Positions 1 to 4,375 of a DNA stretch of 6,397 bases are shown piece by piece. The DNA comes from HK-STAS-PATE-2 sp035906575 (GTDB lineage: Bacteria > Patescibacteriota > Patescibacteriia > 2-12-FULL-60-25). The translations under genes were made by a program, and so were the position numbers. The notes beneath the pieces were generated by a model. It searched no databases and had not been told where the DNA came from. It was given only the letters and a program-made list of their open reading frames with translations. The DNA is taken from positions 1-6,397 of the forward strand of contig JAMIEW010000010.1 of NCBI GenBank assembly GCA_035906575.1, written 5' to 3'. Each line of letters begins with the position of its first letter. Position 1 is the first letter of the stretch.

Positions 1-832
1 CGAGCAATCGGGCGAACTTTCTGGCTTATCTCGTGTGCTCTCGATTACGCAAGACGATGCTCATGTCTTTTGCCGCGTTTCACAAGTAGGGGATGAGGCC
101 GAAAAAATCTGGGACGTCATTCAGAAATTCTACAATACCTTTGGCTTTGATTTGAAGCCTCGTCTCTCTCGCCGTGATCCAGAGAATCCGCAAAAATATC
201 TCGGCAGCGCTGAAGATTGGGACAAGGCAGAAGCCTCCCTTCAAGCTATTCTCGAAGAGAAAGGTCTCGAATGGACGGACGGCGTGGGCGAAGCGGCCTT
301 CTATGGTCCAAAAATCGACTTCATGGCCAAAGATTCGATCGGACGTCCTCACCAAGTCGCGACCATTCAACTTGACTTCAACCAACCAAAGAACTTTGGC
401 TTGAACTGTGTGAATGAATCCGGTGAAAAAGAAGGCGTACTCATGATTCATTGCGCCATCATGGGCTCTATTGAACGCTTCATGAGCGTTTTGATCGAGC
501 ACTATGCCGGTTCGTTTCCGCTTTGGCTCGCGCCGACGCAGATCGCGATTTTGCCAGTCGCTGATCGTCACGCCGACTTTGCGCATACGCTGGCAAAAGA
601 GCTTGAAGCTGAAGGATTTCGTGTGACGGTTGATGATTCAACCGAATCTGTTGGCAAAAAAATCCGTAATGCTGAAAAGATGAAATATCCACGTATGCTC
701 GTAGTGGGCGATAAAGAAGTTGAAGGCGGCGATCTCACGGTACGTATTCGCGGTCAGCAAGATCAGGTCGCCATGAGCAAAAAAGACTTCATCGCTAACG
801 CCACTGAAGAAAACGATAAGCGTCTCGCATAG
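1..832 (+). CDS. thrS: Threonyl-tRNA synthetase, C-terminal part (5' end outside window)
   Basis: This enzyme charges tRNA-Thr with threonine in the cytoplasm (class II aminoacyl-tRNA synthetase). The reading frame is open from the window edge (first full codon at 2), so the GTG at 35 is an internal valine codon, not a start. The fragment begins inside the catalytic core. TQDDAHVFC carries the histidine equivalent to zinc ligand His385 of E. coli ThrRS. Next come GEAAFYGPKIDF, ATIQLDF and the motif 3 region MIHCAIMGSIERF, with the second zinc-ligand histidine and the motif 3 arginine. From about 533 to the stop lies the anticodon-binding domain (APTQIAILPVAD, then VGKKIRNAEK and MLVVGDKEVEGG). 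About 276 residues are present of a family length near 640, so the TGS, editing and early catalytic regions lie upstream. One oddity is Cys in place of the usual Arg after the zinc-ligand His (codon 452-454). The gene is convergent with the next one and ends 9 bp before a hairpin. The family assignment is secure. Confidence 0.97.
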   Translation, partial: EQSGELSGLSRVLSITQDDAHVFCRVSQVGDEAEKIWDVIQKFYNTFGFDLKPRLSRRDPENPQKYLGSAEDWDKAEASLQAILEEKGLEWTDGVGEAAFYGPKIDFMAKDSIGRPHQVATIQLDFNQPKNFGLNCVNESGEKEGVLMIHCAIMGSIERFMSVLIEHYAGSFPLWLAPTQIAILPVADRHADFAHTLAKELEAEGFRVTVDDSTESVGKKIRNAEKMKYPRMLVVGDKEVEGGDLTVRIRGQQDQVAMSKKDFIANATEENDKRLA

Positions 833-840
833 CAAAAAGA

Positions 841-886
841 ACAGAATGAAAATCGGCCCACCAGGAGTACTGGTGGGCCGTTCTGT
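841..886. terminator. Hairpin terminator between convergent thrS and unknown gene 1
   Basis: A perfect 11-bp stem, CGGCCCACCAG (854-864) with CTGGTGGGCCG (870-880), closes a 5-nt loop. A second helix, ACAGAA (841-846) with TTCTGT (881-886), extends it across a one-sided 7-nt bulge. On the minus strand the stem is followed by ATTTTCATTCTGTTCTTTTT, a reasonable U-rich tract, so it should terminate the 891-1628 gene well. On the plus strand the run after the stem (TTCTGTCTGG) is weaker, but the hairpin also sits at the right place for thrS. Confidence 0.8.
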
Positions 887-890
887 CTGG

Positions 891-1628
891 TTACGAGCGC
901 TTGCCGCCCATGATAACGCTGAGCTTTGGACCTGGTCTTGGCGAGCGTGGGCTCGTCGGTGCAGATTCATCGTGCAAGATCTTCATGCAGTGATCATGCA
1001 TGGTTCTCGAATGGATTTTGGCTTGGGTATAAAGCTTATGTCTTGTTGCGATATTCTTCGCACCTTGAATCGGTTTTTCGATGATCCTGCGCGTTGGTCG
1101 ATGGTGATAGGCGAGATGCACGAGGGCATCTTCGTAAATCCTCAGACCAATCTGCAGAGCCGCCCAACTTTTTAAGCTTGGACGATGCCGCTCTGATTGA
1201 TACAACAGATCATTATAGTGCCGGGAGGCCGCGCCTACAGGCAAGGACTCAGTGACCCTAGTGAAGTGTGCGGTGAGATACATGAAGCGCATCTCTTCGG
1301 TGAGATAGCGATAATGCTTGTCCATCCATGCATCGTCCATGGACTTGATGGCTGCTATCCATAGCACGAACTCGCGATCAGCTTGGCCATTCTCATGCCG
1401 CGAAAACTGGTCTGGAGACGTATTACTCACAATCATCCGCCACGCAGCAAATACGGATTCAACCGCAGCCGTCGACAGATGTTTGTTGTCGTGTGCCTCA
1501 ATGAAATAGAGCGTCGACTGCACACAGGGTCCGCAGAGATTGGATGTCGCTGCATCGTGGCCAAAATGCCGATCGAATTGTTCAGCAGTATTCATCCAGT
1601 TATCGTAGACCGGTTTGGTTTTAATCAT
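891..1628 (-). CDS. Unknown protein, 245 aa; paralogue of the adjacent 1723-2451 gene
   Basis: I do not recognise this family. The protein is soluble, probably mostly helical, with no signal peptide or membrane segment. It aligns by eye with the next gene upstream. Shared landmarks are GPC (33-35) before a Y.IE stretch, DRxFxLW (84-90 in both proteins), YLTEE (108-112), and the best-conserved block R163 to E184. That block contains H171-L-A-Y-H175-H176 followed by TRRxIE. The last 20 residues are a Ser/Pro/Arg-rich linker and a tail PKLSVIMGGKRS that resembles the paralogue's tail. The ATG at 1628 follows GGAGG (1633-1637) after 4 nt, and the resulting N-terminus is as long as the paralogue's, which supports this start. 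It has its own promoter (1657-1685) and terminator (841-886), so it is monocistronic. The clustered His and Arg residues could be catalytic or metal- or nucleic-acid-binding, but nothing here decides that. Confidence 0.85.
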   Translation of the reverse strand: MIKTKPVYDNWMNTAEQFDRHFGHDAATSNLCGPCVQSTLYFIEAHDNKHLSTAAVESVFAAWRMIVSNTSPDQFSRHENGQADREFVLWIAAIKSMDDAWMDKHYRYLTEEMRFMYLTAHFTRVTESLPVGAASRHYNDLLYQSERHRPSLKSWAALQIGLRIYEDALVHLAYHHRPTRRIIEKPIQGAKNIATRHKLYTQAKIHSRTMHDHCMKILHDESAPTSPRSPRPGPKLSVIMGGKRS

Positions 1629-1632
1629 CCTA

Positions 1633-1637
1633 CCTCC
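1633..1637 (-). promoter_or_regulatory. Shine-Dalgarno site of the 891-1628 gene
   Basis: GGAGG on the minus strand lies 4 nt before the ATG at 1628. The wider match GGAGGTA is also found before the paralogue's GTG start. Confidence 0.8.
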
Positions 1638-1656
1638 GAGAAGAAAGAGCTGTTAT

Positions 1657-1685
1657 GGATTATCAATACCTGGCATCTCTGTCAA
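1657..1685 (-). promoter_or_regulatory. Sigma-70-type promoter of the 891-1628 gene
   Basis: On the minus strand there is a consensus -35 TTGACA (1680-1685), a 17-bp spacer ending in TGA (extended -10), and TAATCC (1657-1662). Read 2 bp earlier, the -10 could instead be GATAAT with a 15-bp spacer. From the -10 to the ATG is 28 nt, exactly as at the paralogue's promoter. The -35 starts 6 bp after the upstream gene's terminator stem. Confidence 0.7.
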
Positions 1686-1691
1686 TTGAAA

Positions 1692-1717
1692 CGCCCCCTC
1701 TATTGCTAGAGAGGGCG
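1692..1717 (-). terminator. Hairpin terminator of the 1723-2451 gene
   Basis: An 11-bp stem pairs 1692-1702 with 1707-1717 around a 4-nt loop. The single non-Watson-Crick pair (1697/1712) is a G-U wobble in the minus-strand transcript but a C-A mismatch in the plus-strand one, which fixes the orientation. On the minus strand it is followed by TTTCAATT, a short U-tract. It begins 5 bp after the stop codon of the paralogue gene. Confidence 0.75.
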
Positions 1718-1722
1718 CAGGT

Positions 1723-2451
1723 TCACTTGCCGCCGCGTATCAGTTGCAGGACAGGTGTCCGTTTTGCAACCGGCCGCGGAGAGCTAGTTTCAGTCTCATC
1801 TTCGAGTGAATCGAATAAGCGCCTCCATCGCTGGTAAGAGTCGATGGCTTGTTCGATGGCGAGCTGCTCGCGTTTACGGAGCTCCTTGCCACCTTCGGCA
1901 CCTACTTCACGTTCGATCTCGCGGCGTGTTGTTGGGTGATGCCAAGCGACATGTACAACCGTTGCCTCAAAGAGGCGAGTGATCAGGTACATCGCGCCCC
2001 ACCGTGGGCCAGATTCAGTAACGAGATCACGTGCTTCAATGAGCTCTCTGTGACTGGCATTGAGCGCCTTGCCGTCGAGATCGAAGATCTCGGTCGTAAA
2101 GGCTTTATCGAGAAGCTTGTTCCAGAGCTCGTCGGTGAGGTACCCACGTAGGTCGGGGTACTTGCCACCGAAATCGGGCTTCCAGAGCTCGAATCGTCGA
2201 TCTAACGCCATCGTTGTGTGGGGCAGAAAGTAATTGACTTTTGTACCCCGTCGAACCAGGTCCATCGCATGAAAGAAGGCTTCCATGAAACCAGTGTCTA
2301 ACAACCCCTCGAATTGAAATTCGGGTTGCATGCTCTCGATAATGTAGAGGCACGGTCCTCCCGAGGAGTGACGGTAGCCAAGATGACTATCGATCTGGCG
2401 CGTGATTTGGCGCCAAAAGGCAATTCGACTGGCGGACGGTTGCTGATTCAC
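1723..2451 (-). CDS. Unknown protein, 242 aa; paralogue of the adjacent 891-1628 gene
   Basis: This is the second member of the same unrecognised family. Numbered from the chosen start, it has GGPC (31-34) followed by LYIIES, DRRFELW (84-90), YLTDE (104-108), a conserved block R159 to E180 with H167-V-A-W-H171-H172 followed by TRRxIE, a charged helical stretch (about 180-220), a Ser/Pro linker (SSPRP) and the tail PVLQLIRGGK. The frame stays open upstream to 2526, but that GTG lies inside the terminator of the previous gene and upstream of this gene's promoter. The GTG at 2451 (reading MNQQPSAS) has GGAGG 6 nt before it and gives 242 aa, matching the 245-aa paralogue. It is soluble, with no signal peptide or membrane segment. 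It is transcribed alone from 2480-2508 and stops at the 1692-1717 hairpin. Function unknown. Confidence 0.85.
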   Translation of the reverse strand: MNQQPSASRIAFWRQITRQIDSHLGYRHSSGGPCLYIIESMQPEFQFEGLLDTGFMEAFFHAMDLVRRGTKVNYFLPHTTMALDRRFELWKPDFGGKYPDLRGYLTDELWNKLLDKAFTTEIFDLDGKALNASHRELIEARDLVTESGPRWGAMYLITRLFEATVVHVAWHHPTTRREIEREVGAEGGKELRKREQLAIEQAIDSYQRWRRLFDSLEDETETSSPRPVAKRTPVLQLIRGGK

Positions 2452-2457
2452 GGGGTA

Positions 2458-2462
2458 CCTCC
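2458..2462 (-). promoter_or_regulatory. Shine-Dalgarno site that decides the GTG start at 2451
   Basis: GGAGG on the minus strand is followed by 6 nt (TACCCC) and GTG. This places the start 25 codons inside the longest open frame. Confidence 0.85.
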
Positions 2463-2479
2463 AAGAATGTGCTGTACGG

Positions 2480-2508
2480 GTATTACCATTAAAATATGAT
2501 TTTGTCAA
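2480..2508 (-). promoter_or_regulatory. Sigma-70-type promoter of the 1723-2451 gene
   Basis: On the minus strand there is a consensus -35 TTGACA (2503-2508), a 17-bp AT-rich spacer ending in TGG (extended -10), and TAATAC (2480-2485). The distance from the -10 to the start codon is 28 nt. Spacer length and start distance are identical to the paralogue's promoter. The predicted leader is only about 22 nt. Confidence 0.75.
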
Positions 2509-2521
2509 TCTTAACTTAACA

Positions 2522-2545
2522 AACACCGCCCATTCGGGCGGTGTT
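2522..2545 (-). terminator. Hairpin terminator of the 2564-4303 gene
   Basis: A perfect 10-bp stem, AACACCGCCC (2522-2531) with GGGCGGTGTT (2536-2545), closes a tetraloop. On the minus strand it is followed by TGTTAAG, so the arm end plus tail reads GTTTGTT, a modest U-tract. It lies 18 bp past the stop codon of the 2564-4303 gene and just before the promoter of the next gene, so it separates the two transcription units. Confidence 0.8.
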
Positions 2546-2551
2546 GAAAAC

Positions 2552-2559
2552 GGGGGGGG
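2552..2559. repeat. Run of eight G
   Basis: A G8 homopolymer lies in the untranslated gap between the stop codon at 2564 and the terminator stem. It is outside any coding frame, so a length change here would not shift a protein. Confidence 0.9.
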
Positions 2560-2563
2560 TGAT

Positions 2564-4303
2564 CTAGTTCTTTTTACGTCCTACGGCTTTAGCAGCAGCG
2601 CTCACCTTAGGTGGAGCTTTGCGCTTAACAAGCGGGATAGGCTCTTCGTCCAGGAGTTCAATGTCTTTATCGTCTAAGAACTCAGCACGGTCTTCAGCGG
2701 CGGCTTTTTTCATATCCGCTTCGCGGATAGAAGGCATTTCAGCGAGTTTAGCCTCTTGAACCGAGATGGTCGCAGCAAAGCTTCTTACGGCATCAAGCTT
2801 GTCGTTGAGGGCTGTCAGCTTGCTTTGTGATGCCATGGATTTGCTGTTTTTAAGTGCTGCCGCTTCGTTCACCATGGCGCGATAGGTATCTGCAACGGTA
2901 TTGCTTGTAATCTCTTTGAGTCGCGCGGCAGGGGTGTTTGGGGCCATGAGCTTAAAGGCCCTTCTTGCATCACCTTCAGAAAAACCAGCAAGATACTCAA
3001 CTTCACGAGTGAGCTGCATCTGCTCGTTCTTATTGATTTGTTCGATTGTTGAATCGAGAGCGGCAGCATCTGTGGCTGAAATACGATCAACCGTACCAGG
3101 CTTCACCATGCGACCACCGTTCATACGGGCATTCGCTTCATCGAATTCGCGCATTTGCGCTGCGCTCAAGCCGCCTTTGAGGGGTGTCTCTTTTGGAGCG
3201 GCAATAGGAGCTTCTGCGCCTACGGTAGCAAGCTCTGCTTTTGCGAGTTTGGTATCGAGATTCTGTAAGATGTCCGAAAGACCACGATCAAGTGAGCTTG
3301 AGCCCGCGCCACGGCCTGCGGTTTTTAATGCGCCAGAACCAACGTCAGCTTGTTTGCGTCCTGCGGCAACCGCACGACCTGTAGCAACGTCTTCTGTCGC
3401 TAATGCAGAATTATTGTTTTCGTAGCGAATCGTTCCGACAGCTTCAGCAAAAGCTTTAGCGTCTTTTTTATTCTTTGTGTAGATCTGGTTATACGCTTCA
3501 CTAAGAAGAGTCTGACTTTTGACGAGATCAGCAACACTGAGTTCTTCAGTGCCTTGGTCTTCGTAGGTGAGCTTGCCGTCTTTTGCGATGGTACGACCTT
3601 TGTCGACGCTAACGTTATATTTTTCAAGCAAAGCATTTGCCGTAGATCCTGGATTGATTTCAGCTGACTCAATAACGGTAGGTTTTTCATTTTGTGTCGC
3701 AGGTTCTGCGGAAAGCGCTTTTTCACCGCCTTCGCGTGTAACGATGCGACTACCACCAAGACTTGGGCGACTTCTTGGCGCGGCTTGGATATTCTCAAGG
3801 TCTTTTTGAGCGGGTTCATTGACAATGGTCTCAGCAGCCTGGTATTCGGCCATGAGTTTATTGAGTTGAGCGGTATCTTTGCCAGCCCAAGCTTGCCCCG
3901 CAAGACGGCGGAAGAAATTTTTTACGTTACCGAAACGCTCTGGCTGATCGTCCAATGGGCCATTTTCAAGCATTTGATAAAACTGCGCGGATGTAAGTCC
4001 AGCGGCTTCAGCCTTTCTAACAATGGCGTCTTGTTTGTTTTTAGCGGCGGCATATTCAAGAATCTTGTCATCTTTAGATGCAGCGGCTATATCTTCAGAT
4101 CTGAGAGTCGCGCGGACTTCGCGGATAGCGTTGGTTGTAACGAGGTCCTCGTCCTCCATATGTGAGCGCAACGCCGACTCAGCAGAGCGCTTGTCTTGTT
4201 TTGTAGGTTTATTCGACGGTTTCTCTACAGAAGGAAACGTCTTTGGATTTTCATTGCGATTTTCAGATGCGATTTTTGGCATCTCGTTCAATTTGCGTGG
4301 CAT
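2564..4303 (-). CDS. Large cysteine-free protein of unknown function, 579 aa
   Basis: I do not recognise this protein. The frame stays open to 4480, but that part overlaps the divergent neighbour in antisense. The ATG at 4303 lies just downstream of an extended -10 box and is the likely start (reading MPRKLNEM). There is no SD, and the leader would be about 4 nt. The N-terminus (1-45) is polar and Lys/Asn/Pro-rich, probably disordered. Helical regions follow at about 50-170, 220-300 and 405-545, separated by Gly/Ser/Ala-rich linkers (about 175-215 and 305-345). An acidic stretch at 537-554 (AEDRAEFLDDKDIELLDEE) is followed by a basic tail LVKRKAPPKVSAAAKAVGRK. There is no cysteine, signal peptide or membrane segment, so a cytoplasmic scaffold or nucleic-acid-associated role is possible but unproven. 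It is divergent from the 4376-6100 gene, with which it shares a symmetric promoter. An alternative start is the ATG at 4282. Confidence 0.85.
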   Translation of the reverse strand: MPRKLNEMPKIASENRNENPKTFPSVEKPSNKPTKQDKRSAESALRSHMEDEDLVTTNAIREVRATLRSEDIAAASKDDKILEYAAAKNKQDAIVRKAEAAGLTSAQFYQMLENGPLDDQPERFGNVKNFFRRLAGQAWAGKDTAQLNKLMAEYQAAETIVNEPAQKDLENIQAAPRSRPSLGGSRIVTREGGEKALSAEPATQNEKPTVIESAEINPGSTANALLEKYNVSVDKGRTIAKDGKLTYEDQGTEELSVADLVKSQTLLSEAYNQIYTKNKKDAKAFAEAVGTIRYENNNSALATEDVATGRAVAAGRKQADVGSGALKTAGRGAGSSSLDRGLSDILQNLDTKLAKAELATVGAEAPIAAPKETPLKGGLSAAQMREFDEANARMNGGRMVKPGTVDRISATDAAALDSTIEQINKNEQMQLTREVEYLAGFSEGDARRAFKLMAPNTPAARLKEITSNTVADTYRAMVNEAAALKNSKSMASQSKLTALNDKLDAVRSFAATISVQEAKLAEMPSIREADMKKAAAEDRAEFLDDKDIELLDEEPIPLVKRKAPPKVSAAAKAVGRKKN

Positions 4304-4313
4304 AGATAGTGGC

Positions 4314-4342
4314 AGTATAGCAAAATTATTCACTATATGTTT
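4314..4342 (-). promoter_or_regulatory. Extended -10 promoter of the 2564-4303 gene
   Basis: On the minus strand TATACT (4314-4319) is preceded by TGC (4320-4322), an extended -10 that matches the TATAAT consensus at 5 of 6 positions. The -35 position (4337-4342) reads AAACAT and is poor, which fits an extended -10 promoter or an activator-dependent one. Only 10 nt separate the -10 from the ATG. Confidence 0.7.
4326..4334 (+). promoter_or_regulatory. DnaA-box-like 9-mer, left copy
   Basis: TTATTCACT matches the DnaA box TTATNCACA at every position but the last. It is the left member of an inverted pair, upstream of the -10 box for the minus-strand gene. It could equally be the half-site of an unknown dimeric repressor or activator. 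Confidence 0.4.
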
Positions 4343-4369
4343 TATACTAGTGGATAACTCTGATATACT
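4341..4369 (+). promoter_or_regulatory. Extended -10 promoter of the 4376-6100 gene
   Basis: TATACT (4364-4369) is preceded by TGA (4361-4363), with a 17-bp spacer to a weak -35, TTTATA (4341-4346). Six nucleotides separate the -10 from the ATG, so the expected transcription start falls on the A of the start codon (leaderless mRNA). The -35 region overlaps that of the divergent promoter, so the two polymerases would compete. Confidence 0.7.
4349..4357 (-). promoter_or_regulatory. DnaA-box-like 9-mer, right copy
   Basis: TTATCCACT on the minus strand differs from the DnaA consensus TTATNCACA only at the last base. It is the mirror partner of 4326-4334, with the pair spanning 32 bp as TTATYCACTA arms, and lies in the -10/-35 spacer of the plus-strand gene. 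Confidence 0.4.
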
Positions 4370-4375
4370 GGCGCT

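Noticed and set aside
163..184. HEPN-type RNase motif in the 891-1628 protein (residue positions given)
   Set aside because: The Arg and His are seven residues apart in both paralogues, not the Rx4-6H spacing, and the rest of the fold cannot be judged.
80..586. 168-codon open frame antisense to thrS
   Set aside because: It is a shadow of a conserved synthetase frame, with no promoter, SD or recognisable protein features.
846..1175. 109-codon plus-strand frame starting in the terminator hairpin
   Set aside because: It begins inside the hairpin and runs antisense to a gene supported by promoter, SD and a paralogue.
2511..2520. TTAACTTAAC direct repeat as an attachment or iteron site
   Set aside because: It has only two 5-bp copies, no partner elsewhere was noticed, and no integrase or replication gene is nearby.
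2452..2526. Upstream extension of the 1723-2451 frame to a GTG at 2526
   Set aside because: That start lies in the terminator stem of the previous gene and before this gene's own promoter. The GTG at 2451 has a proper SD and matches the paralogue length.
2901..3425. 174-codon open frame antisense to the 579-aa gene
   Set aside because: Its Ala/Ser-rich composition is what the complement of an Ala-rich gene gives, and it has no initiation signals.
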